In this document: positions 24,804-37,613 of the stretch, piece by piece
Position numbering within the stretch: position 1 is the first letter of the stretch
Layout: each line of letters opens with the position of its first letter
Origin: Propionicimonas paludicola
Lineage (GTDB): Bacteria; Actinomycetota; Actinomycetes; Propionibacteriales; Propionibacteriaceae
Reading direction: 5' to 3'
DNA length: 64,000 nucleotides
Assembly: GCF_002563675.1 (NCBI RefSeq)
Contig: NZ_PDJC01000001.1
Coordinates: forward strand, 124,001-188,000
Program-made: the position numbers and the translations under genes
Notes under the pieces: model-generated
What the model was told of the DNA's origin: nothing
The model's input: the letters and a program-made list of their open reading frames with translations, nothing else
Database searches by the model: none

Positions 24804-25178
24804 CTAGCGCTGCGCGGCCTGCTGGGCCGACTGGTCGGTAGCGCCCGGCTCGCCGGCCGGAATCGGCTCGACGATGACCGCGGTTCCGTAGGCGCAGACC
24901 TCGGAGAACGACTGGGCGATGTCGCCGGTGTCGAACCGCATGGCCACGATCGCATTGCCGCCGCGGGAGACGGCTTCCTGCCACATCCGGTTCATCACTT
25001 CGTGGCGGCTGTCGTAGACCAGCTTGGTGTACTCGGTCACCTCGCCCCCGCCCAGCGAACGGAAGCCGGCGACGATGTTGGCGCCGATATTGGCGCTGCG
25101 GACGGTCATCCCCATCACCTCGCCGAGAACGGCCTTCACCCGGTAGCCGGGGATGTCGTTGCTGGTCACGATCAACAT
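24804..25178 (-). CDS. UPF0145 / YbjQ family protein
   Basis: 124 residues. The family pattern is clear: MLIVTSNDIPGYRV, GMTVRSANIGANIVAGFRSLGGGE, and GGNAIVAMRFDTG. The fold is a small pentameric alpha/beta protein of unknown cellular role. AGGAG precedes the ATG. It lies 8 nt downstream of the DUF4203 gene, so the two are likely cotranscribed. The last 15 residues form a polar tail. Confidence 0.88.
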   Translation of the reverse strand: MLIVTSNDIPGYRVKAVLGEVMGMTVRSANIGANIVAGFRSLGGGEVTEYTKLVYDSRHEVMNRMWQEAVSRGGNAIVAMRFDTGDIAQSFSEVCAYGTAVIVEPIPAGEPGATDQSAQQAAQR

Positions 25179-25186
25179 GAGGACTC

Positions 25187-25816
25187 CTATCGGCGCCGGT
25201 AGGCGGCGCGTAGCGTGCGTTCCGATTTGCCGTGCTGTTGAGCCACGACTCCACTGATGGCGAGGACCAGGAAACCTCCCAGCCAGGCGGCCTGGAACCA
25301 GGGCTCGAGCGCCCAGGCGTGGGGGTCGAACCAGCTGATCCGTGAGCCGAACAGCCCGGCCGCGGCACTGACCACGGCTGCGGCACCGATCAGGGCGGTG
25401 ATTAGGATCAGCAGCGTCCGCGGCAGGTCCAGCACCCAGCCGGCCACCACGGCCAGCCCGGCAACCAATGCGGTCACGCCGAAGGCCGTGGCGTCAGCCA
25501 GGTGCAGCGAGCTGCTCAGCACGGTGCCCAGGCCCCAGCCGATTGAACCGAGCGCGGCCAGCACGCCGATCCAGTAGAAGCCGAAGGCCAACCAGGCCAC
25601 GGCCACGGCGATCACGATGATGATCACGGCGTGCAGCCACGGCTGGGTTGCCAGGTAGGAGATCCGTTCGGACAGCCAGGCGTCCGCGGCCCCGCCGAGC
25701 GCCAGGCCGATCACGGCACCCCACAGCCCGATGACCACCCGTGCGGCTGTGTAACCCACGTAGCAGAAGATCAGCCCGAGCCCGATCTCCACCCAGGCCT
25801 GCACCACTGGACCCAT
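25187..25816 (-). CDS. DUF4203-like multi-pass membrane protein
   Basis: 209 residues with about seven hydrophobic segments, Gly- and Ala-rich, from the N-terminus (IGLGLIFCYVGYTAARVVIGLWGAVIGLALGG). The pattern resembles the TM198/TM7S3-like DUF4203 family. The C-terminus is basic (KSERTLRAAYRRR), suggesting a cytoplasmic end. It is the first gene of a two-gene unit with UPF0145. Function unknown. Confidence 0.6.
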   Translation of the reverse strand: MGPVVQAWVEIGLGLIFCYVGYTAARVVIGLWGAVIGLALGGAADAWLSERISYLATQPWLHAVIIIVIAVAVAWLAFGFYWIGVLAALGSIGWGLGTVLSSSLHLADATAFGVTALVAGLAVVAGWVLDLPRTLLILITALIGAAAVVSAAAGLFGSRISWFDPHAWALEPWFQAAWLGGFLVLAISGVVAQQHGKSERTLRAAYRRR

Positions 25817-26059
25817 GCGTTGAGACTAGCCGCCGGCACCGCCACTGCGAAGGGAGAACCTTCAGGTCGCTGCTCGCGCACCGGCAGTGGGGGTGTTGTG
25901 ACGCGGCCCAGAACCGTCCCCGATAGCGGTCGAACAGGCGGGCCTCCGGCCTGGACGTCTGCGCACTTCGGCCCGCATATCCGGCACGTCTTCGCAAGTT
26001 CGAGTCGGTCCCGGCGAGACTGCGTCGGCCGGTTTGCTGAATCGTGGTCAGAATGGGGT

Positions 26060-29000
26060 ATGGCCATCAACCAGACCGCCGCGATCAACATCCGCCTGGC
26101 CCAGCTCGGCTTGCCGGTCCCGTCTCGCTTCCAGGATGACGAGGGCGCCCAGCTGGTGGCGCCGATCCTGGCCCGCCAGCGGGAGCTCAGCCGCCGCCTC
26201 GCCGACCGGCTGTGCGCCGCGGACGCCCGGATCCAGGCCTGGCTGGACGACTACTTGGCCGAGACCGGCCTGACCCCGAGCCTGCCCCGGCGCACCCTGG
26301 TCCTGGACGAACCCGGACTGGCCCGCACCCTGTCCCTTCCGTTGGATTCTGATGAGTTTCGCTCGCCGCTGCTGAGCAGCTATCGGCTGGCCAACGGCGT
26401 CCTGCACAACCCGGCCAACGACCGCCGCACCACCGCCGGTGTCTTCCACATCGCCGAGGGCGGCCTGCCGATCCCCGACGACAAGATCGCCGTGCCCAAG
26501 GCGGTCTTCGCCCGGCTGTTGGCGCTGGCCTTCCAGCCGCCCGCGGACGCGCTGGTGCTGCCCTATGGCTCCGACTCGGAGAACCCGGCGGCCTGCTTCG
26601 TCTCGCTGCTGCTGCGTCCGCTGGTGTCCCCGGCGGTGCCCGGTTGGGTTCGTGAGAAGCGGATGGAGACCCGGTTCATCGTCCCCGGCGGCCTGGTGGC
26701 CAACCTCGACTTCGTGGAGGGCATCTTCGGCAACGGCGGCGACCCGTACCTCCCCGAGAATGACGCCTCACTGGCTCCGCACACCTGGACCGGCCACACC
26801 GGCGCCGTGATCCTGGCCCCGCACCTGACCGCGATCACCAAGAAGGAACTCGGCCTGCCGCACGTCAGCCAGGCCACCGACCGGCAGCGCCGCGACGGCC
26901 AGTGCTGGGAGAGCCCGGACGAGCTGTACAACGGCGGCCAGGCGTTCAAGGTCTGTGCCCGCGACGAGCGCGGCGTGATCGTCACGGTGATCGCCGACAA
27001 CTACTTCGGCTACTGCAAGAAGGAGGTCAAGACCCAGATCTCCTACTCGGCCAACCTGTTCGGAAACGCCGAAGAGGAGCATGCCGGTGGCGCCTTGGTC
27101 TTCCCGTCCTACAACCTCGGCCAGGAGTACACGGTCAGCTCACCGGATGGCTTCGTGCTGGCCGACGTGATCGCCCGCAATCCCGAGCGCTTCGTGGCCC
27201 AACCCGGTGGGTACGCCACCGATCTGGCCCAGCCGCACATCGTCCTGGTGCCGGGGGGTGCCAACTTCTCGCTGCGCAGCATGACCGTCACCTGGGACAA
27301 CCCGGACGGCTCGGACGGCACCCTGCGACTGCGTGCTGACAAGGTCTATCTCACTCCGACCGGGTACCGGGTGCAGATGCTCCAGCAGGCCGCCGATCGC
27401 ACCCAGTGGAGCCTGATCGGCACCACGGCCACCGCGACCAGCTGCCACAAGCCGGCCACGGTCTCCGGCGGTGGCAAGTCCGAGATCTCCAAGGCCATCA
27501 CCGACGCCTTCATCTTCGGCAACGCCTACTCACCCGACTACGACGCCGACATGGACGCCGTGGCCGCGATCCTGGCCCACGACTTCTCGCACCGCTTCGC
27601 CGACCCGGCGCAGCGTGGTTCCGACCAGCGGGCGGTGCTCTCCGATGACCGCTCGATCGGATCGGTGATCAAGCTGCTCACCCCGTCGGCCAAGGACTAC
27701 TCCCCGGAGTACAACGCCTGGCTCGACTCGATCCCGCAGCACGTCAAAGAGCTCGTCTACGTGGTGAAGCGCTTCTACCGCCCGGAGTGGGGCACCGACT
27801 GGCGCTCGCATTTCACGGTCGGCATCATCAACGGCCGCCGCGGCAACAACCTGCGCCTGGACGGCGAGAAGATCATGGTGAACATGCTGCGGGTCGGCTT
27901 CGAAGCCGACGGCAGCTGGCGGCTGTTCGGCCTGCGCCACGACTTCAGCCCTGCGGTGAAGGTGCAGACCGAGGACGACATCACCGCCTCGGTGGTGATC
28001 TCCGGCAAGATGCTCGGCCTGGATGCGTCCCGCTCGTACAAGCTGGTCGAGAACTGTGAGGAGCTGCTCTTCCAGCGTCCCGACGACGCCATTCACCGCG
28101 GCTACGACAAGCAGGCAGAGGCCGACATCGCCGGCCCGGACACCTTCTTGTCCAACTTCCAGCCGCTGACCCATGCCGACGCCGTCGAGCTGCGCGACGA
28201 TGCCGTGGCGTTCAGCCAGTTCACCGCTCCGATGCAGGAACTGATCAGCCGGCAGGCCGACGCCGCTCCCGATGCGTCCCCGGCCTTCTTCGTCTGCTCG
28301 GCCAATCCGCGTCTGGTCAACGGGGTTCCCAGCAAGAACCCGCGCTACCTGCAGCGCCGTCCGGATCGGACGAATGCCGAAGCCACCGCCGTGGCCGACC
28401 TGGCCTCGCATCTGGCTCGCAAGCTGCCTGCGGACGCTCCGCTGCCGCTGCCGGTGGACGTGGTGGCCGCCGGTCGCCGCAACAACCCACCGGAGAAGGC
28501 CGTGCCGGCGCTGTGCTCCTACAACCCGCTGCACTACATGGAGCTGCCCGAGCTGTTCGCCGAGTTCATCTCGTCGATGACCGGCAAGTCGCCGTCCACG
28601 ACCGGTGCCGGTTCCGAGGGTGCCATGACCAAGGGCCCGTTCAACGCGCTCCCGGCGATCCTCGACCTGAACGCAGCGCTGCTCTCGTTCGCGTTGACCG
28701 GCTACGACGGCTGGGTCTCCTGCGCTGGCTATGTCGGTCCGCAGCTGCGCGTCGATCACGACATCTCGATGCTGGTGCCCGAGGTGTTCAGCCGGATGTC
28801 GGAGGCTGAGCGCAGCGCGTCCGCGCTGATCGCTGAGGGCTCGCTGGAGCGGCTGACCGACTTCGAACACAACGGACGGACGGTGCTGGCCAGCCGGCTC
28901 GGCTACCGGATGACCCAGGACTTCGCCCGGCGCTACTTCGGCCGGATCTTCCTGCACCCGCATGTGGTCTTCACTGAGGAGATGCTGCGTCCGGAGAAGC

Positions 29001-29443
29001 AGGACCTGGACATCTTCGCTGACTCGCTGGACACCATCGTGGCTACTCACCAGCGGGTTGCCCAGTCCTACTTCGATGACGGCACGGTCGCCCTGGCGGT
29101 GCCGCCGCTGCGGGCGCTGCTCGAGATCATGGCCCACGGCTCCTCGACCGAAGGCTGGACCCTGGTGTCGCCGGAGTTCCGTGCCCTCTTCGAGGCCGAT
29201 GCCATCCTCAGTTCCGATTGGTACGCCGCTCGGCTGGACGCCAAGCAGGCCGCGGCCGCCTCGCGCGCCGAGGCCGGGCTGGCCGCGATCCGGAAGTTCG
29301 TTTCGACGCCGGGCAACGAGGAGCCCAGCGTTCGTCTCGACATGCCCGGACGGATTCAGGCCGCCGAGGCCGAGTACGCCAAGTTCTCCAGCGCGGAGTA
29401 TCGGGCCGGGATCGTCGGCACTGTTGGTCGGCAACCCCTCTGA
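26060..29443 (+). CDS. Diphosphate-dependent phosphoenolpyruvate carboxykinase (PPi-PEPCK)
   Basis: 1127 residues, far larger than ATP- or GTP-PEPCK (about 530-620) but right for the PPi-type enzyme described from Propionibacterium and Entamoeba. It would interconvert PEP, CO2 and phosphate with oxaloacetate and diphosphate. A PEPCK-like phosphate loop SGGGKSEISK lies at 469-478. Another segment worth noting is YSPDYDADMDAVAAILAHDFSHRF after the loop. No membrane segments. The ATG at 26060 fits the first conserved residues; the ribosome site is weak. The identification rests on size, loop and taxonomic context recalled without a search. It fits the propionate-cycle CoA-transferase at 44.5-46.0 kb. 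Confidence 0.75.
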   Translation: MAINQTAAINIRLAQLGLPVPSRFQDDEGAQLVAPILARQRELSRRLADRLCAADARIQAWLDDYLAETGLTPSLPRRTLVLDEPGLARTLSLPLDSDEFRSPLLSSYRLANGVLHNPANDRRTTAGVFHIAEGGLPIPDDKIAVPKAVFARLLALAFQPPADALVLPYGSDSENPAACFVSLLLRPLVSPAVPGWVREKRMETRFIVPGGLVANLDFVEGIFGNGGDPYLPENDASLAPHTWTGHTGAVILAPHLTAITKKELGLPHVSQATDRQRRDGQCWESPDELYNGGQAFKVCARDERGVIVTVIADNYFGYCKKEVKTQISYSANLFGNAEEEHAGGALVFPSYNLGQEYTVSSPDGFVLADVIARNPERFVAQPGGYATDLAQPHIVLVPGGANFSLRSMTVTWDNPDGSDGTLRLRADKVYLTPTGYRVQMLQQAADRTQWSLIGTTATATSCHKPATVSGGGKSEISKAITDAFIFGNAYSPDYDADMDAVAAILAHDFSHRFADPAQRGSDQRAVLSDDRSIGSVIKLLTPSAKDYSPEYNAWLDSIPQHVKELVYVVKRFYRPEWGTDWRSHFTVGIINGRRGNNLRLDGEKIMVNMLRVGFEADGSWRLFGLRHDFSPAVKVQTEDDITASVVISGKMLGLDASRSYKLVENCEELLFQRPDDAIHRGYDKQAEADIAGPDTFLSNFQPLTHADAVELRDDAVAFSQFTAPMQELISRQADAAPDASPAFFVCSANPRLVNGVPSKNPRYLQRRPDRTNAEATAVADLASHLARKLPADAPLPLPVDVVAAGRRNNPPEKAVPALCSYNPLHYMELPELFAEFISSMTGKSPSTTGAGSEGAMTKGPFNALPAILDLNAALLSFALTGYDGWVSCAGYVGPQLRVDHDISMLVPEVFSRMSEAERSASALIAEGSLERLTDFEHNGRTVLASRLGYRMTQDFARRYFGRIFLHPHVVFTEEMLRPEKQDLDIFADSLDTIVATHQRVAQSYFDDGTVALAVPPLRALLEIMAHGSSTEGWTLVSPEFRALFEADAILSSDWYAARLDAKQAAAASRAEAGLAAIRKFVSTPGNEEPSVRLDMPGRIQAAEAEYAKFSSAEYRAGIVGTVGRQPL

Positions 29444-29671
29444 GTACGAATTGCTGAGTCGCCGCTCAGTAAATTCGCTGGGCGGCGGTCATCGGCCCGG
29501 AAACTCGAAATGCCTGGCCCGGCCCGGGTCGGACGCGAGGAGGTGGACCCAATTGCGCAGCTCTTGGGCAGATTTTCCGGTCCGGACCGGGTGCCTCGGC
29601 TGCCTAACCGGCCTCGAGGTGGCAACATTTGTGCTGGCGCCATTCGGCGTAGTGATCAGGACGGAGTACCG

Positions 29672-30595
29672 ATGAGGGCTGACCTTTCAACCCGCTACCT
29701 GGGGCTGGAGCTGGCGAACCCGGTAGTCGTCTCATCCACGCCCGCCACAGGTCGCCGAGAGAGCCTGCGTGAACTTGCCGCCTCCGGGGCCGGCGCGGTC
29801 GTGCTGCCGTCACTGTTCGAGGAGGAGTTCCTCTCCGGTGACGCCCACCTGGACGGCACCGGTGACCACGTCGCGCTGCTCCGCTGGGCCAAGCAGGAGC
29901 TCGACATTCCGGTGATCGGCAGCCTGAACGCCACCAAGCCGGGTTCGTGGCAGCGGATCGCCAATGAGCTGGTCGACGCCGGCGCGGACGCCTTGGAGCT
30001 GAACCTCTACACGCTGACCGCCAACCCGCTGACCACCTCGGCCGAGATCGAGTTGGAGCACCTGGCCGCGATCGAGGCGGTCCGGATCGTCACCGACATC
30101 CCGCTGGCCATCAAGCTCTCGCCCTACTACTCGGCCATCTCGCACTTCGCGAATCAGGCCGTCGATGCCGGCGCGGACGGGCTGGTGCTGTTCAACCGCT
30201 TCTACGCCCCCGACATCAACCTGGACACCCTTGAGGTGTTCGCGGACGCCGACTACTCCACCGCCTCGGCCCAGCGCCTGGCCCTGCGCTGGATCGGCAT
30301 CCTGCGCGGCCAGCTGCCGGGTACCTCGTTCGCGGCCACCTCTGGCGTCCACAGCGGCACTGAGGTGATCAAGGCGGCCCTGGTCGGCGCGGACGTCTCC
30401 TACGTGGCGTCCGCCGTAATGACCCGCGGACCGCAGGCCATCGGGCAGATCCTGGCCGAGACCGACGCCTGGCTGAGTGCCAACGACTACCCGACTCTTG
30501 CCGAGATCCGGGGCAAGGTGAGCGCTGCTTCGGTGAAGGACGCCTCCGCCTACGAGCGCGCCCAGTACATCTCGGTGCTGAAGTCGGCCTGGTGA
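29672..30595 (+). CDS. Dihydroorotate dehydrogenase-like flavoprotein
   Basis: 307 residues, TIM-barrel FMN family. Segments include YLGLELANPVVVSSTP at the N-terminus, GADALELNLYTL, IPLAIKLSPYYSAI and GADGLVLFNRFYAPDINLDT. Homologues annotated as dihydroorotate dehydrogenase-like are often found near PFOR genes in anaerobes rather than in pyr operons, and the true substrate is not established. A good AGGACGGAG site precedes the ATG. No pyrimidine gene is nearby. It lies 228 nt after the PPi-PEPCK gene. Confidence 0.75.
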   Translation: MRADLSTRYLGLELANPVVVSSTPATGRRESLRELAASGAGAVVLPSLFEEEFLSGDAHLDGTGDHVALLRWAKQELDIPVIGSLNATKPGSWQRIANELVDAGADALELNLYTLTANPLTTSAEIELEHLAAIEAVRIVTDIPLAIKLSPYYSAISHFANQAVDAGADGLVLFNRFYAPDINLDTLEVFADADYSTASAQRLALRWIGILRGQLPGTSFAATSGVHSGTEVIKAALVGADVSYVASAVMTRGPQAIGQILAETDAWLSANDYPTLAEIRGKVSAASVKDASAYERAQYISVLKSAW

Positions 30596-30600
30596 GGGGA

Positions 30601-30630
30601 TTGACACAGCACTGAACGGTGTTGTTGAAT
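30601..30630 (+). promoter_or_regulatory. Promoter of the beta-glucoside PTS operon
   Basis: TTGACA at 30601-30606 is a perfect -35 box. With 18-nt spacing TTGAAT at 30625-30630 serves as the -10 (4 of 6). Transcription would start about 20 nt before the antiterminator target. Confidence 0.6.
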
Positions 30631-30655
30631 CCTCCCGGAACCGCGTGGTTCCCCA

Positions 30656-30678
30656 GGGGTGTAACTCGCAAGAGGCAA

Positions 30679-30683
<5 letters not shown>
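30656..30683 (+). promoter_or_regulatory. Ribonucleic antiterminator (RAT) target of the BglG/LicT protein
   Basis: The segment matches the RAT consensus, with GGTGTAACT on the 5' side and AGGCAAAACCT on the 3' side around a short loop. Its last bases (AACCT) also form the first bases of the terminator stem, so the two structures exclude each other. A LicT-type protein is encoded downstream at 34119. Confidence 0.8.
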
Positions 30684-34040
<3,357 letters not shown>

Positions 34041-34051
34041 CTGGTCCTACG

Positions 34052-34086
34052 CTGCCCAGGGGGTCTAATCTCGACCCCCTGGGCAG
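34052..34086 (+). terminator. Perfect hairpin between the glucosidase and antiterminator genes
   Basis: A 14-bp perfect stem (34052-34065 with 34073-34086) with a 7-nt loop, 33 nt before the next start and without a T-tract. It could attenuate expression of the antiterminator gene or protect the upstream mRNA 3' end. Confidence 0.5.
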
Positions 34087-34118
34087 GGTAGTCCCGACCG
34101 CTGACAAGGAGATCAGCT

Positions 34119-34955
34119 GTGGTCGTGGTGAAGGCAATCAACAACAACGTCGTTCTGGTGCGCGAAACCAGTGGGCGTGAGGTGATCCTGTCCGGACGCG
34201 GTATCGGCTACGGCGCCCAGCCGGGAGCCGAGGTCGATCCGGCCCGAGTCCAGCAAGTGTTCGTGCCCGACGCAGCGCACGGCATCGACGAGCTCACGAC
34301 CTACCTTGCCGAGATCGCCCCGGAGTACCTGGTTCTCGCCGCCGAGATCCTCAAGGACGCCGAAGCCCAGCTCGGCACGGCCTTCGGGCAGTCGATGGTG
34401 CTGCCCCTGGCCGACCACATCAGCTTCGCCGTGAAGCGCGCGCGCAAGCAGATCGCCGTCGAGTATCCGCTGCGCGCCGAGGTCGCCCACCTCTATCCGG
34501 CGGAGTTGCGGGTGGCCCGCTCAGCCGTGCAGCTGATCAGCGAGCGTTGCGCCCTCGAACTGCCGCGCGACGAGGCCGTCCCGATCGCGCTGCACTTCGT
34601 CAACGCGGCGTTCGCCAGCGACAACCTGGCCCGCACCTTCGAGATGACCGAACTCTTCCGCCAGATCTTCGAGGTCCTCGAAGTCGCCTACCAGCGCACT
34701 TTCGACACCGACAGCCTGGACGCAGCCCGCTTCGTCACCCACCTTCGCTACTTCTTCGTCCGCCTCGACTCCGACCGCCAGCTCGAAGAGAACCCGGTGA
34801 GCTTCACCGACGCAATCCGCACCTCCTTCCCGGACGCCTACCAGTGCGCCGAGCGCGTCAAAGTCCTCCTCGAACTCCGCCTCGGCAAGCCGATCACCGC
34901 CGACGAAGTCGTCTACCTCACGCTGCACATCACCCGCCTGGCCAGCGACAAGTAG
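34119..34955 (+). CDS. licT: BglG/LicT family transcription antiterminator
   Basis: 278 residues from a GTG with AAGGAG ahead. The N-terminal RNA-binding CAT domain (about 1-56: VKAINNNVVLVRE, SGREVILSGRGIGYG) is followed by two PTS regulation domains. PRD1 spans about 65-170 and PRD2 about 172-278, with histidines in DHISFA, ALHFVNAAF and TLHITRL available for phosphorylation. It should bind the RAT at 30656-30683 and be switched by EIIB-dependent phosphorylation. Confidence 0.92.
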   Translation: MVVVKAINNNVVLVRETSGREVILSGRGIGYGAQPGAEVDPARVQQVFVPDAAHGIDELTTYLAEIAPEYLVLAAEILKDAEAQLGTAFGQSMVLPLADHISFAVKRARKQIAVEYPLRAEVAHLYPAELRVARSAVQLISERCALELPRDEAVPIALHFVNAAFASDNLARTFEMTELFRQIFEVLEVAYQRTFDTDSLDAARFVTHLRYFFVRLDSDRQLEENPVSFTDAIRTSFPDAYQCAERVKVLLELRLGKPITADEVVYLTLHITRLASDK

Positions 34956-35216
34956 CTCGCCCCGCGGGGTTTACCCCTGCGGTCGCGCATCCCCGCCCGC
35001 GACGACAGGGGCACGGTGCCGTCGTCGTCATCGTCGCTCGGCCTCGCCGCCTTCGATCCGGTTCCGTCGCGCGCCCGCCCACCGCTTGGCTCGCCGGGCG
35101 GCCTCCACCGCTCCACTCCACTCGGCCGCCGATCCGGCATCACCGGAGGCGGCGTGTTGGGGCCGAGAGGTGCGCCTGCCCTTGTCCGTCCCGGGGCGCA
35201 CCTAGACTCACAGGCG

Positions 35217-37058
35217 ATGACCACGCACTCCAGCCCACGTCCGTCGGAAGCGGGGACCCGCCCGGGTATCGCCGCCCGCAACCCGGAAGCGCCGATCTCC
35301 GGCTCCACCCCGACGCGCCTGGCTTCGCTGGGCCGCCGCCGCCGTCCGGGTCGGCTGGCCGCGTTGGCCGCCGCGCTGTCGATAGCGCTGGCAGGCTGCG
35401 CCATTCCCGACGGCCCGGTCACACAGGGTGAGCGCCCTAACCGCCCGGCCAGTTCGGCGACGGCGAGCGTGAGTCCGCAGACCGATCCCGCCAAGCTCAC
35501 GATTCCGCTGACCCAGGTGCCTGCCTACCGCGTGCCCACCGCCGGCGCGGACGGCTGGAAGTCCTCGCCGATGACCGATGCCGACGGCGATCTGCGCTGG
35601 CAGGTTCTCGACGGCGACAACAAGGTGATCCCCGACTACCGGCCGACCGACACCGTGGCCTTCGGTGACCCGGCCACCTACACCAGCGTGCCGGGTGTGC
35701 TCACCTTCCGCGGCAACAACGCCCGCACCGCTCCGGCCTACGGGACGGCGGACGTCACCCAGCGCAAGCTCCAGGTGGCCTGGACCCAAGAGACCGGCGA
35801 GGTCCGCGGCGACAACTCCTACTGGCCGGGTGCCGGCTGGACCGGGCAGCCGCTGCTCGTCCATTGGCCCCAGCAGACCCGCACGGCGATGGGCTACGCG
35901 CCGCAGTTCGCCGACGACCCCAACTTCACCGAGGTGATCTACCCAACCTTCTCCGGCGTCATCTACCGGCTCGATCTGGCCACTGGCAAGCAGACCCGCG
36001 ACCCGATCAACACCGGCTGCGGCTACAAGGGCACTGGCTCGATCGACCCGCGCGGCTATCCGCTGCTCTACGCCGGTCAGGGCCTGGACGACATGAACGG
36101 CAAGGAGTGCCCCTTCCAGTACCGGGTCTTCGATCTGATTCAGAACAAGCAGATCTCCGGCTGGGACGGCCACGACCAGGGGGCGCCACGTACGGAGTGG
36201 GGCGCCTTCGACTCGTCCGCGCTGGTGAACGCGGCCTCGGACACTCTCATCGAGCCGGCCGAGAACGGCCTGATCTACAAGGTGAAGCTGAACGCGACGT
36301 TCGATCCGGCGGCCAAGTCGGTCTCGGTCTCTCCGCAGCTCACCAAGCTCAGCTACGCGACCCCGGTCAGCAAGAAGCACGGCATCGAGTCGTCGGCGGT
36401 GGCCTACCGCAACCTCATGTTCGCCGCCGACAACGACGGCAACCTGGTCTGCTGGGACGCCAAAACGCTGCAGGTGATCTGGGCCCGCGAACTCGGCGAC
36501 GATACCGACGCCTCGCTGGTGCTGGACCAGTCGCCGGACGGGGTCTTCCTCTACACCGGCAATGAGGTGGACGCCCGCACCGAGCCGGGCCAGTTCGTCA
36601 CCAACCTGCGCAAGATCGACGCGCTCACCGGGAAGCTGGTCTGGCAGTACGACGTCCCGGCCGTCCACGAGGAGCCGAACAACGGCGGCCTGCTCGGCAC
36701 TCCGCTGCTCGGCACCGGCCCGATCTCCGACCTGATCATCTTCAACGTGGCCAAGACCACCAACCACACCGAGGGTGATCTGATCGCGCTGGATCGCACG
36801 ACCGGCAAGCCGGTGTGGAAGCGTCACCTCTCGCGGTACTCGTGGAGCTCACCGGTGCAGATCAACGCCACCGACGGCACCGCGTACGCCGTGGTCACCG
36901 ACTCCGGCGGCACCATGCACCTGTTCGACCCGAACACAGGGGTCGACTTGGACACGCTCAACCTCGGCAAGAACACCGAAGCCAGCCCGGCTGTCTACGG
37001 CAACATGCTGGTGGTGGCGTCCTACGCCAAGCGGATCTGGGGGATCAAGCTCACCTGA
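35217..37058 (+). CDS. Lipoprotein with PQQ-type beta-propeller
   Basis: 613 residues. A long basic N-terminus leads into a hydrophobic stretch and the lipobox LAGC with Cys61. From about 155 the sequence repeats propeller strands (VIYRLDLATGKQTRD, NLVCWDAKTLQVIWA, IDALTGKLVWQYD, LIALDRTTGKPVWKRH), the pattern of PQQ-like WD-type propellers. Such outer-face proteins act as scaffolds or sugar/quinone-binding domains; no dehydrogenase residues were identified. The unusually long n-region could mean the true start is further in. A TAGACT box lies about 10 nt ahead of the ATG, so a short leader is possible. Confidence 0.75.
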   Translation: MTTHSSPRPSEAGTRPGIAARNPEAPISGSTPTRLASLGRRRRPGRLAALAAALSIALAGCAIPDGPVTQGERPNRPASSATASVSPQTDPAKLTIPLTQVPAYRVPTAGADGWKSSPMTDADGDLRWQVLDGDNKVIPDYRPTDTVAFGDPATYTSVPGVLTFRGNNARTAPAYGTADVTQRKLQVAWTQETGEVRGDNSYWPGAGWTGQPLLVHWPQQTRTAMGYAPQFADDPNFTEVIYPTFSGVIYRLDLATGKQTRDPINTGCGYKGTGSIDPRGYPLLYAGQGLDDMNGKECPFQYRVFDLIQNKQISGWDGHDQGAPRTEWGAFDSSALVNAASDTLIEPAENGLIYKVKLNATFDPAAKSVSVSPQLTKLSYATPVSKKHGIESSAVAYRNLMFAADNDGNLVCWDAKTLQVIWARELGDDTDASLVLDQSPDGVFLYTGNEVDARTEPGQFVTNLRKIDALTGKLVWQYDVPAVHEEPNNGGLLGTPLLGTGPISDLIIFNVAKTTNHTEGDLIALDRTTGKPVWKRHLSRYSWSSPVQINATDGTAYAVVTDSGGTMHLFDPNTGVDLDTLNLGKNTEASPAVYGNMLVVASYAKRIWGIKLT

Positions 37059-37088
37059 TCGGTGGCATCGGGGCGGTTCGGTCGACAC

Positions 37089-37583
37089 TCACCAGTGCGC
37101 GCGAATCGCCTGTGCCACGGACTCGAACCGGGCCTGGTCCAGCCGGGCTGCGATCCGTCGCACCGCACCGGGGTCGATCCGGACGATCCGGTTCACCCGG
37201 ACCTCGCTGGCCCGACCTGAGGAATCCCAGCTGCCGCTGCCGATGTCGTGCCAGAACCGGCCCTGGGCGGCCTCCTGGCCGGCATCCCGGTCGTGGTCCT
37301 TGCTGGTCATCGGCACCGCCAGCAGCCAGCCGCGGTCGCGTCCCACCACCAGCACCGGACGATCCTTGCCCCTGCGGAAGTCCTCTTCGTAGGGCACCCA
37401 GGTCCAGACCACCTCACCCGGATCGGCGATGCCGTCATCGTGTGGCGCGTAGCTGAGCTCGGTGCGTCCGGTGAAGTCGCCCGGGTAGCCGGACGCGGGG
37501 GCCGGGCGTGATCCGGTGCTCGGCCGGCGAGCGAGCAGCGCCCCGAGTGCGCTGCGCACGGCGCGGCCGATCAGACCTGACAT
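37089..37583 (-). CDS. PemK/MazF-like growth-inhibitor fold protein, no antitoxin nearby
   Basis: 164 residues. After about 50 variable residues the PemK core appears: PGEVVWTWVPYEEDFRRGKDRPVLVVG, then LLAVPMTSKDHD and VRVNRIVRIDPGAVRRIAARL. The fold is an mRNA interferase type. No antitoxin-sized gene lies next to it; the upstream neighbour is a membrane protein 30 nt away. Solitary actinobacterial copies of this type may not be toxins. Confidence 0.7.
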   Translation of the reverse strand: MSGLIGRAVRSALGALLARRPSTGSRPAPASGYPGDFTGRTELSYAPHDDGIADPGEVVWTWVPYEEDFRRGKDRPVLVVGRDRGWLLAVPMTSKDHDRDAGQEAAQGRFWHDIGSGSWDSSGRASEVRVNRIVRIDPGAVRRIAARLDQARFESVAQAIRAHW

Positions 37584-37613
37584 GAGGGCAACCGTAGCCG
37601 AGCCCGGCGCGGC

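Noticed and set aside
25980-26060. tRNA-like TTCGAGTC stretch
   Set aside because: No matching acceptor, D or anticodon stems can be formed around it.
27530-29434. 634-codon antisense frame over the PPi-PEPCK gene
   Set aside because: No start signal or domains; codon-bias artefact.
35208-36827. 539-codon antisense frame over the propeller lipoprotein gene
   Set aside because: No family features; the + strand product has a lipobox and propeller repeats.
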